Below are positions 14,883 through 22,281 of a stretch of DNA of 34,183 nucleotides, piece after piece. Source of the DNA: an uncultured Bacteroidota bacterium (GTDB lineage: Bacteria > Bacteroidota > Bacteroidia > 2-12-FULL-35-15); assembly GCA_903870175.1 (NCBI GenBank), contig CAIQBY010000237.1, forward strand, positions 1 through 34,183, written 5' to 3'. Under the pieces are notes generated by a model. It had not been told where the DNA came from. It searched no databases and saw only the letters and a program-made list of their open reading frames with translations. Within the stretch, counting starts at the first letter, position 1. Every line of letters begins with the position of its first letter. A program made the position numbers and the translations under genes.

Positions 14883-16520
14883 ATGAACGCTAGCGAAACA
14901 AAAACAGTAAAGGGCAAGACTGCAAAGGAACTGAATGTGAAACCAGTATTTCTTGAATCAGGGATTGAAGTGAATCCTGTTTATACAGAAGCGGATATTA
15001 ACGAATCGGTTATTAAAAATGAGATGCCTGGTGAATATCCTTTCACGAGAGGGATTCATCCGACCATGTACAGGAATAAACCATTCACGATTCGTCAATA
15101 TGCCGGTTTTGCTTCTCCTGAAGAAACAAATGAACGATTTCAATTTCTTATAAAAAATGGACAATCGGGCTTAAATGTAGCATTTGATTTACCAACTCAA
15201 TGCGGTCTTGATTCTGACGACCCTAGAGCGTTTGGCGAAGTAGGAAGAGTGGGAATGTCAATAGATACTTTAGCTGATTTTGAAATTGCTTTCAAGAATA
15301 TTGATCTGGATAAAATCACGGTATCGCTGACTATCAACGGCACTGCAATTATTCTTATTGCGATGTATGTGGCGATGGCGGAGAAAGCAGGTTATGATAT
15401 TTCAAAACTTAGAGGCACTGCTCAGAATGATATTCTTAAAGAATTTATTGGCAGGGGAACGTGGATTTTTCCTGTTGATAAATCAGTGAAATTAGTTGTT
15501 GATACGATAGAATACTGTGCGAAACATGTTCCTAAGTATAGCCCTGTTAGTGTTTGCGGCTATCATATCCGCGAAAGCGGTGCAAATCCAATACAAGAGA
15601 TGGCGTATGCTTTTTGTATTGCAAAAGCATATACAGATGGTGCTTTGGAAAGAGGAATTACCATTGATGATTTTGCGTCACGGCTTTCTTTCAACTTTGA
15701 TATATATGGAAATTTGTTTGAACAGATAGCTAAGTTCAGAGGCGGAAGAAGACTTTGGGCAAAGATTATACGCGAAGAGTATCATGCACAACAGGACAGT
15801 TCGTGCTGGCTGCGCATGATTGCGGGCGGTGGTGGTGGCGGACTTACTAAGGAACAACCTGAAAACAATATTGTTAGAAGTGCATATTATGCATTGATAA
15901 GCGCCCTTTCGGGTACACAAACAATGGCACTCTGCAGTTATGATGAAGCCTATACAATTCCGACAGAACATTCTGCTGAAATTTCTCTTCGCACGATGCA
16001 GATAATGATTCATGAAATGGGAATTTGTGATACTGTGGATCCGCTGGGAGGCTCGTATTACGTGGAAGCGCTCACAGATAAGTTTGAAGAAGAGATTAAA
16101 AAGGAAATGAAAACCGTGGAAAAATGGGATGGAATTGTGAATGCGGTAGCTTCCGGTAAAATTCAGGAATCAGTCTCAAAACAAGCATACCAGCGCGAAA
16201 TGGGAATGCAGACCGGTAAAGTTCCAAAAGTGGGAGTTAATATCTTTACAAGGGAAGAAGAATCAAAAGATGTTGAGTTTCATCCTTACGACCCTAAAGG
16301 CGCGGATATTCAGATTGCAAAGCTTAATAAGATTAAGGCGGAAAGAAATGGAGATAAGGTAAAAGCGTGTCTCGCTGTAGTTAAGCAGGATGCTATAGAT
16401 AATAAAAATCTGATGCCATCCATAATTGCTGCAGTGAAGGAATACTGCACGGTTGGTGAAATTGTAACTGCAATGAAAGATGTTTATGGTGAATTTAAAG
16501 AACCGATATTTTTTAAATAA
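14883..16520 (+). CDS. B12-dependent acyl-CoA mutase, catalytic large subunit (methylmalonyl-CoA mutase-like)
   Basis: This is a TIM-barrel mutase subunit of 545 residues without its own B12 domain. It rearranges the carbon skeleton of an acyl-CoA by a radical mechanism. Aligned from memory with P. shermanii methylmalonyl-CoA mutase, TIRQYAG gives Tyr73 (Tyr89 there), QNDILKEFIGRG gives Arg191 (Arg207, which grips the substrate carboxylate) and GYHIRESGA gives His228 (His244). Isobutyryl-CoA mutase has Phe/Gln and 2-hydroxyisobutyryl-CoA mutase has Ile/Gln at the first two places. The substrate should therefore carry a carboxylate, such as methylmalonyl/succinyl-CoA or a substituted succinyl-CoA. 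No propionyl-CoA carboxylase or epimerase lies nearby. The neighbours (CoA-transferase, IOR, Mo hydroxylase) would fit an aryl-succinyl-CoA mutase like that of indoleacetate degradation; this is inference. Confidence 0.92.
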   Translation: MNASETKTVKGKTAKELNVKPVFLESGIEVNPVYTEADINESVIKNEMPGEYPFTRGIHPTMYRNKPFTIRQYAGFASPEETNERFQFLIKNGQSGLNVAFDLPTQCGLDSDDPRAFGEVGRVGMSIDTLADFEIAFKNIDLDKITVSLTINGTAIILIAMYVAMAEKAGYDISKLRGTAQNDILKEFIGRGTWIFPVDKSVKLVVDTIEYCAKHVPKYSPVSVCGYHIRESGANPIQEMAYAFCIAKAYTDGALERGITIDDFASRLSFNFDIYGNLFEQIAKFRGGRRLWAKIIREEYHAQQDSSCWLRMIAGGGGGGLTKEQPENNIVRSAYYALISALSGTQTMALCSYDEAYTIPTEHSAEISLRTMQIMIHEMGICDTVDPLGGSYYVEALTDKFEEEIKKEMKTVEKWDGIVNAVASGKIQESVSKQAYQREMGMQTGKVPKVGVNIFTREEESKDVEFHPYDPKGADIQIAKLNKIKAERNGDKVKACLAVVKQDAIDNKNLMPSIIAAVKEYCTVGEIVTAMKDVYGEFKEPIFFK

Positions 16521-17726
16521 ATGACAGGCAGCAAAAAAATAACTGTGTTGTCTCTTGAGCAGGCACTTGCTTTGCCCTTTGCTACGCAACGCATGGTGCA
16601 TCAGGGATGGAGAGTTATTCGTCTGGAAACTCCTGCCGAAGATGGTGGTGGAAATCCCGGCGACCCTAATCGTTATATAGGCGCAGATGTTGGATATAAA
16701 GACTTGCATTCTTATTATATTGCCCCAAACATTGGCAAAGAGGCGATAACAATCAATCTTAAGAAGAAAGAAGGGCAGGAACTTTTATTGAAAATTATAA
16801 AAGAATTGAAGGTAGATGTGTTTATGTGCAACACATTACCGAAAAGATACAAGCAACTTGGAATTGATTTTGAAACGCTGAAACAAGCTAATCCGAAATT
16901 AATCTGGTGCAGCATTTCTGCCATGGGACCTGCATATCCCAATAGTGCAGGCTACGACCCTGCATTACAAGCCTTGATGGGATATACTTATTTAACAGGT
17001 GAACCTGAAGGGAAACCTGTTCCTTGCGGCATTCCTATTATTGATTTAAAAGCAGGAGACGAAGCATTTACACAGGTTCTGCTTGCCATGCTTGAAAATA
17101 ATGCTGGTGGTAAAGAAATTAATATTTCAATGGCTCAATGCGCTGCAAGCTGGTTGATTACTGCATTGCCTCAACATCAATTTGTAAAAGGCGATACTGA
17201 ACTTTTCAAAAGAAGTGGTAATGAACACCGAAGTTTTATTCCCTGCAATGTTTATTCTACACGAGACGGAATGGTATATCTCGCCATTGGCAACGATTCC
17301 CAATGGGCAAAGTTTTGTTCATTAAAAGGTTTTGAAACACTTTTCAAACAAGATAGAATAACAAACCAGGGACGAATGAATGATAAGGAAACGATTTATA
17401 AAGAAATAGGAGAGCTCACCAAACGTTATTCCACTAAGGAGTTTACTGAATTATGTCTTTGTATTAATCTTTCGGTTTCACCGATTAACACAATAAAAGA
17501 AGTTGCTTCGCTTGAATTTATCGCAAGAGAAATGTTGAAGACAAAAATGCCTGATGGCAGAGTTGTTTCATTATTTCCACCTTCTTTTGAAACTGCTTTT
17601 TTGAAAACAAATAACAATACACTTACTTGTGCACCGCGTCTTGGCGAGCAAACCAGGAAAGTTATTGCAGAGGCTGGATATACGATTGACGAACGAACCA
17701 TACTTGAAAAAAATAATGTGATATAG
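16521..17726 (+). CDS. Class III CoA-transferase (CaiB/BaiF family)
   Basis: This 401-residue protein has the family fold signs: an N-terminal Rossmann-like start (ITVLSLEQALALPFATQRM), DPNR/PNIGKEAITINLKKKEG (about residues 48-85), and PIIDLKAG with Asp175, the position of the catalytic aspartate that forms the mixed anhydride. Family members move CoA between carboxylic acids, for example carnitine, formate or benzylsuccinate. The gene abuts the mutase (TAA then ATG) and the iorA gene (TAG then ATG), with no spacer on either side, so it is translated with them. It probably activates the free acid that feeds the mutase, using succinyl-CoA or another pathway thioester as donor; donor and acceptor are not visible in sequence. 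Confidence 0.9.
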   Translation: MTGSKKITVLSLEQALALPFATQRMVHQGWRVIRLETPAEDGGGNPGDPNRYIGADVGYKDLHSYYIAPNIGKEAITINLKKKEGQELLLKIIKELKVDVFMCNTLPKRYKQLGIDFETLKQANPKLIWCSISAMGPAYPNSAGYDPALQALMGYTYLTGEPEGKPVPCGIPIIDLKAGDEAFTQVLLAMLENNAGGKEINISMAQCAASWLITALPQHQFVKGDTELFKRSGNEHRSFIPCNVYSTRDGMVYLAIGNDSQWAKFCSLKGFETLFKQDRITNQGRMNDKETIYKEIGELTKRYSTKEFTELCLCINLSVSPINTIKEVASLEFIAREMLKTKMPDGRVVSLFPPSFETAFLKTNNNTLTCAPRLGEQTRKVIAEAGYTIDERTILEKNNVI

Positions 17727-19919
17727 ATGATAGAACGCACTATTAAAATATTAACGCCTCATACTTCCCCTCATAAAACATGTGTTATGGGCAATGAAGG
17801 AATAGCGCGCGCTGCTCTGGAAGCAGGTGTTAATGGTGTGTTTGCTTATCCCGGAACTCCTTCAACGGAGATTTCAGAAATATTCAGTCATGTTAATACC
17901 TTTCAAAGTAATCCAATAAATCAAGAGAAGTATCCAGAGATAACTAAAGACCCAGTGTATTTTGAATACAGCATCAATGAGAAAATAGCCTTGGAGAAAG
18001 CAATTGCTTATTCTATTGGCAATCGCAGCGCCATGTGTGTAATGAAAAATGTAGGGATGAATGTGGCGAGCGATGCACTTATGTCAGTTACATATCAGAC
18101 AATTGGTGCGCCTTTAGTTATAGTTGTTTGTGACGACCCCGGTTGTCATTCCAGTTCAAATGAGCAGGATTCACGCTATTGGGGACAAATGGCTTCGGTT
18201 CCAATGCTTAATCCTGCTACTCCTGCCGATGCTTTTGAAATGATTAAACAGGCATTTGAACTTTCAGGAAAAATCAAGTTGCCTGTTATAGTACGCACTA
18301 CCACTCGTGTTTCTCATACCAAAGGAATTGTAACATATGGAAATATTAATCATGAATTCGGCATTCCTAAATTTGAACGTTTACCCGAGCATATAAACAT
18401 TCCTGCCCGCACAGCGGCAGCACACGCCCGATTACTTGATAAATTGAAGAATGAAAATGTGCTTGAGTTACTTGCTGTGAACAGCAAATATATATTTAAT
18501 GAACACAAAGCTAAGCATGGAATAATAAGCACCGGAGTAGCTACTACTTATATAACAGAAATACTTTCTCAAAATAATGTTACCGAAAAAGTTAATGTTC
18601 TTGACTTGGGAATGATTCATCCTTTTCCTGAAAAAGAAGTAGTCTCATTTTTAAAAAGAGATTATGAGAAAATATTAATCCTTGAAGAACTGGATGCTAT
18701 ACTTGAGAATTCAGTGCGAACGATTGCTCAAAAAAATAAAATAAATACAACTATTCTTGGAAAAGGTTTTGCAGGATTAGTTACAACAGGGGAGTTTTCA
18801 ATTGACTTGATTACAAATGTTCTTCAGGATTTTTTGGAAACAGATTTCAGCAGTACTGAAAATATTACACTTGCAGATACCGAAAAGTATTTGAATAATC
18901 TTCCTCCTCGTCCTCCTGCATTATGCGCTGGATGCCCGCATCGCGCCACCTTTTATTTATTGAAACTTGCGATTTCGCGCGAACAAAGCGAACTTATTTT
19001 ATGCGGAGATATTGGATGTTTCGGTCTTGGTGCATTGCCGCCATTGAAAATGCTTGATACAATCAATCATATGGGAATGAGTATAAGTATGGCTCAGGGA
19101 CTATTTGAATCGGCTCATAATTCAGAAAAAAAGCAGAAGGTGGTGGCATTAGTTGGCGATGGAACATTCTTTCATTCCGGGCTTGCATCCCTTGTAAATG
19201 CAGTATATACAAGAGCAAACATACTTGTTGTTATTTTTGATAACAGAACTACTGGGATGACCGGACATCAGGCCCATCCTGGGGCTTCACGACTTCCTAA
19301 ATATCATGAGATTGATATTCCGCCTTTGTTGAAAGGGCTTGGAGTGGAAATGGTTAAAACTATTAATCCATTTAATATTCGTGATAGCTTCAAACAATTG
19401 AATAAAGCAATGGAGTTTGAAGGCGTTTCTGTAGTGATAGCAAAAGCCTCGTGCATCTTCCTGCCTGATTTCAAAGATAAAATTGATAAGAAATTAAAAA
19501 TCGCTGTTGATCATAATCGTTGTAATTCCTGCGCCAACCATGAAGATGCTTTGATTTCCTGTTCAAGATGCTATGCGCCCAAAAATAATTTATCAAGAGC
19601 GAAAGCAAAATTAATTTCTGAAATTTCTATTTCTGGAGACGAACAACTTTGCCCTGCAAACATCTGCAATCATGGGTTTTTCAACTCTATAATTGAAGGC
19701 GATTATAAATCGGCAGTGGAAATTGTTCGTGATAAAATGTTGTTTGCAAGAACCTGTAGTGCTATATGTCATCGCCCTTGCGAACTTTTTTCAACACAAA
19801 ACAATGTAGTGCCGATTAAGAAATTAAAACACCTGGTTTCTGCAATTGATGAAAACTTCCGTGACTTTTCTCATCCAAAGAAAAGAACAAAGAATGCAAT
19901 AAAAAAAATAAGTCTGTAG
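17727..19919 (+). CDS. iorA: Indolepyruvate oxidoreductase alpha subunit, N-terminal part of an IorA-GltD-ferredoxin fusion
   Basis: IorA oxidatively decarboxylates aryl pyruvates (indolepyruvate, phenylpyruvate, 4-hydroxyphenylpyruvate) to arylacetyl-CoA. Visible parts are YPGTPSTEIS (41-50, pyrimidine domain), CAGCPHR (Cys400, Cys403) with CGDIGCFGLG, and GDG at 477-479 followed by DNRTTGMTGHQ (ThDP site). Where IorA normally ends in a 2[4Fe-4S] ferredoxin domain, this protein continues from about residue 599 with CNSC...SCSRC, then CPANIC (from Cys642) and CSAICHRPCE, the iron-sulfur N-terminal domain of GltD-type NAD(P)H oxidoreductases. The frame stops at a TAG just after an A8 tract. 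The next frame holds the rest of the GltD domain and the missing ferredoxin domain. Joined, the product would be about 1,131 residues. Its start abuts the CoA-transferase stop. Confidence 0.9.
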   Translation: MIERTIKILTPHTSPHKTCVMGNEGIARAALEAGVNGVFAYPGTPSTEISEIFSHVNTFQSNPINQEKYPEITKDPVYFEYSINEKIALEKAIAYSIGNRSAMCVMKNVGMNVASDALMSVTYQTIGAPLVIVVCDDPGCHSSSNEQDSRYWGQMASVPMLNPATPADAFEMIKQAFELSGKIKLPVIVRTTTRVSHTKGIVTYGNINHEFGIPKFERLPEHINIPARTAAAHARLLDKLKNENVLELLAVNSKYIFNEHKAKHGIISTGVATTYITEILSQNNVTEKVNVLDLGMIHPFPEKEVVSFLKRDYEKILILEELDAILENSVRTIAQKNKINTTILGKGFAGLVTTGEFSIDLITNVLQDFLETDFSSTENITLADTEKYLNNLPPRPPALCAGCPHRATFYLLKLAISREQSELILCGDIGCFGLGALPPLKMLDTINHMGMSISMAQGLFESAHNSEKKQKVVALVGDGTFFHSGLASLVNAVYTRANILVVIFDNRTTGMTGHQAHPGASRLPKYHEIDIPPLLKGLGVEMVKTINPFNIRDSFKQLNKAMEFEGVSVVIAKASCIFLPDFKDKIDKKLKIAVDHNRCNSCANHEDALISCSRCYAPKNNLSRAKAKLISEISISGDEQLCPANICNHGFFNSIIEGDYKSAVEIVRDKMLFARTCSAICHRPCELFSTQNNVVPIKKLKHLVSAIDENFRDFSHPKKRTKNAIKKISL
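19901..19908 (+). other. A8 tract: candidate -1 frameshift or transcriptional slippage site joining IorA to GltD
   Basis: Eight As lie in the iorA frame as A-AAA-AAA-ATA, the heptamer form that allows -1 slippage of two lysine tRNAs and also RNA-polymerase slippage. One extra A, or a -1 shift, turns KKISL-stop into KKNKSVAIIGAGPAGLSAAYDL, running directly into the nucleotide-binding motif. The -1 frame is open from 19865 to 21121 and offers no ATG before that motif. Whether the shift is programmed, a mutation or a base-call error cannot be settled from this sequence. Confidence 0.6.
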
Positions 19920-19945
19920 CAATAATAGGAGCTGGACCGGCTGGA

Positions 19946-21121
19946 TTGAGTGCTGCTTACGACTTGATACAAACAGGATACGATATTACTATTTTTGAAA
20001 AAGAAACAAAGGCAGGTGGCATGATAACCTATGCTATTCCTGACTTCAGAATGGATAAAACAGGCTTTGATTATGAAGCAATGCAGCTTGAAGAAATGGG
20101 TGTTACTTTCAAATTTAATACCGCTTTAGCTAAAGAAATTTCATTGGAAAAATTAAATAAAGAATACGATTCTATAATTCTTGCCATTGGAATGAATAAA
20201 TCAAAAACGCTTGAATTGATTGATTCTACAGTACCTTCTGATAAAAGAATAGATGCTCTTTCTTTTCTTAAATCATTTAATGCGAGAGAAAATAATATAA
20301 AACACGGAGCAACAGTATTGGTTATTGGTGGCGGAAACAGTGCCATTGATGTAGCACGTGCAGCAAAAAAATTAAACTCATTGAACAAAGTAGTTGTAAC
20401 TTGTATTGAAACAGAAGCTGCAATGCCAGCATTTGCTGAGGAAGTAAAACATGCTGTGGATGAAGGAATAGAATTTATTCATGATAGTTTTGTAGAAACT
20501 TGTTCCATAAATAAAACAGGAGAAATAAATATTTCGCTGCATTATTTCAACAATAAAAAACATTTGGAGGACTTGAAATGCGATTATATCATCACTGCTA
20601 TTGGACAAACTACCGAATCATCGGTGATTGAGAAGTTGAATAAAGATGAAAACATGCGAGTGAAAAACGAGGATAGTTTCACAGGTTATAATAATGTATT
20701 CGTTGCAGGAGATATAAGTTCCGGTAATAATATAAGTGTCATTGGCGCTATTGCATCTGGGAAGAAAGTCGCAATTGGGGTGCGTAAATTATTGGGGAAA
20801 TATGAATTTGAGTACGAAGGAAATTATTCTTTAAACAGATTAAATACCGTTCCTACTCCGACTCATAAACAGGAGAAAGAAGTGGCGGACGAGGATTTAT
20901 TAACGGAGGCAGAACGCTATAATCTTTTTCAGGCTTGCAAAAAATGCAATCATTGCATTGACAACTTCGGCTGTCCCGCAATGGTGAAGGTGCATGGCAA
21001 GGTGGAGATCGATATAAGCCGTTGTAATTTATGTGGCTTGTGTATTGATGTTTGCCCGAATAACGCGATTAGCTGGGTTAATGAAGAAGAAATGGAACTT
21101 GAACCGGAAGAAACTTTTTGA
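19946..21121 (+). CDS. GltD-like FAD/NAD(P) oxidoreductase module plus IorA-type ferredoxin domain (second part of the fusion)
   Basis: This frame carries the flavin and pyridine-nucleotide domains of a glutamate-synthase-small-subunit-like oxidoreductase. The first dinucleotide motif, VAIIGAGPAGLSAAYDL, is encoded from 19916, but the first possible start, TTG at 19946, falls inside it. An independent start would thus destroy the FAD site, so I read it as the continuation of iorA. A second motif, VLVIGGGNSAIDVARAAK, lies near 20320, and NVFVAGDISSG near 20700 closes the FAD site. The C-terminus, with CKKCNHCIDNFGCPA and CNLCGLCIDVCP, is the 2[4Fe-4S] domain that normally ends IorA. The NAD(P)H module is therefore inserted between IorA's ThDP and ferredoxin domains. 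Likely role: passing electrons from aryl-pyruvate oxidation to NAD(P)+. Only four bases separate it from iorB. Confidence 0.85.
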   Translation: MSAAYDLIQTGYDITIFEKETKAGGMITYAIPDFRMDKTGFDYEAMQLEEMGVTFKFNTALAKEISLEKLNKEYDSIILAIGMNKSKTLELIDSTVPSDKRIDALSFLKSFNARENNIKHGATVLVIGGGNSAIDVARAAKKLNSLNKVVVTCIETEAAMPAFAEEVKHAVDEGIEFIHDSFVETCSINKTGEINISLHYFNNKKHLEDLKCDYIITAIGQTTESSVIEKLNKDENMRVKNEDSFTGYNNVFVAGDISSGNNISVIGAIASGKKVAIGVRKLLGKYEFEYEGNYSLNRLNTVPTPTHKQEKEVADEDLLTEAERYNLFQACKKCNHCIDNFGCPAMVKVHGKVEIDISRCNLCGLCIDVCPNNAISWVNEEEMELEPEETF

Positions 21122-21124
21122 TAA

Positions 21125-21721
21125 ATGATTAAGAATTATAAGATTTTAATTGCTGGAGTTGGTGGTCAAGGTATTGTTTACTTGAGTAATATTATTGTGG
21201 AAGCGGCAATGTTATCAGGCATTCCGGTGAGTGTAAGTGAGATTCATGGGCTGTCGCAACGTGGCGGTGTGGTTACTTCCGGCATTGGGCTCGGTGAGTA
21301 TTGTACAGGATTTTATGGCAAAGCAGGTGTTGATTTTCTGATTGGCTTGGAGCCGCTGGAAACGCAGCGTTGCATAAGTTATCTTCATACCAGAAGCAGT
21401 GTTGTGTTTGGTAATTACAGAATTCAACCCTATTCTGTGAATGCGCAGATGGCTGAATATCCCGATGTGGTGGAGTTTGCGTATTATTTGGGTAAACAAT
21501 GCACGGAGGTAGCTTTTATTGAACATTTTCCGGAGGAGATTGATTCGGTTTTGTATAATGTCTTTTTGTTGGGGAGAGCTACGAGGATGAAAGACTTTCC
21601 TTTTAAAAAAGAAATTACGGAGCGGGCGATTGATTCGGTCGTGACGGGATATTATAAAGAGAAGACTTTAAGAGCTTTTAAATTAGGCTTGGATTATGAA
21701 TTGAATAAACAAATGGTTTAG
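21125..21721 (+). CDS. iorB: Indolepyruvate oxidoreductase beta subunit
   Basis: IorB is the gamma-type subunit (homologous to KorC) that completes indolepyruvate oxidoreductase. It begins with ILIAGVGGQGIVYLSN (8-23) and contains SEIHGLSQRGGVVTS (about 38-52), the IorB version of the KorC signature. At 198 residues it has the usual single-domain length. The start ATG follows the iorA-GltD frame stop by three bases (TGATAAATG), so translation is probably coupled. With the fused alpha chain it should give an enzyme that converts an aryl pyruvate to an aryl-acetyl-CoA. Confidence 0.93.
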   Translation: MIKNYKILIAGVGGQGIVYLSNIIVEAAMLSGIPVSVSEIHGLSQRGGVVTSGIGLGEYCTGFYGKAGVDFLIGLEPLETQRCISYLHTRSSVVFGNYRIQPYSVNAQMAEYPDVVEFAYYLGKQCTEVAFIEHFPEEIDSVLYNVFLLGRATRMKDFPFKKEITERAIDSVVTGYYKEKTLRAFKLGLDYELNKQMV

Positions 21722-21741
21722 TACATAAGTTAAAAAATAAA

Positions 21742-22269
21742 TTGAAAAAGGAGAAAATAAATAAAGTTATAAAACATGATATTTCATTTAAACTGAATGG
21801 AAAAAAAGTTGATTGCTCTATAAAAGGATCGACTGTTTTGCTGGATTTGTTGCGTGATGATTTGGAATTGAAAGGGACGAAAGCGGGATGCAATGAGGGT
21901 GAATGTGGTGCTTGCACTGTACTTGTGGATGATGCGCCGGTGAATTCGTGTTTGTATCTGGCAGTGAATGTGAATGGAAAAAGTGTTACAACTATTGAAG
22001 GGCTCGCAAATGGTGATGGCGAATTGCATCCGGTCCAGGAATCGCTGGTGAAAAGTGGTGCGGTACAATGTGGATTTTGTACTTCGGGGATGGCAATGGC
22101 AATAAAGGCAATGGTTTCGCAATATGAAAGCGGACAGCATGTGCCTGGTGAAAGTGGAAATAATTTTCCGAGCAGAGAGGAAATAAAAAAGTATTTGGAA
22201 GGGAATTTGTGCCGGTGTACAGGTTATGTGAAGATAGTGGATTCGGCTGAAAAATTATTTAGTAATTAG
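21742..22269 (+). CDS. Molybdenum hydroxylase, 2x[2Fe-2S] small subunit (xanthine dehydrogenase family)
   Basis: This is a 175-residue electron-transfer subunit with both clusters intact: Cys50, 55, 58 and 70 (plant-type: CNEGECGAC then SC) and Cys110, 113, 157 and 159 (QCGFC and LCRC). A roughly 20-residue insertion before the last motif is mild. It starts at a TTG at 21742; no ATG lies upstream of the conserved FKLNGKKV start. Its order, small-large-medium, with the next two genes is typical of CoxS/L/M-type or 4-hydroxybenzoyl-CoA-reductase-type clusters. Electrons flow from Mo through these clusters to FAD in the medium subunit. Confidence 0.93.
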   Translation: MKKEKINKVIKHDISFKLNGKKVDCSIKGSTVLLDLLRDDLELKGTKAGCNEGECGACTVLVDDAPVNSCLYLAVNVNGKSVTTIEGLANGDGELHPVQESLVKSGAVQCGFCTSGMAMAIKAMVSQYESGQHVPGESGNNFPSREEIKKYLEGNLCRCTGYVKIVDSAEKLFSN

Positions 22270-22281
22270 GGATAATCAGGA

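Noticed and set aside
14883-16520. Isobutyryl-CoA or 2-hydroxyisobutyryl-CoA mutase
   Set aside because: Tyr73 and Arg191 are the methylmalonyl-CoA-mutase pair, not Phe/Gln or Ile/Gln.
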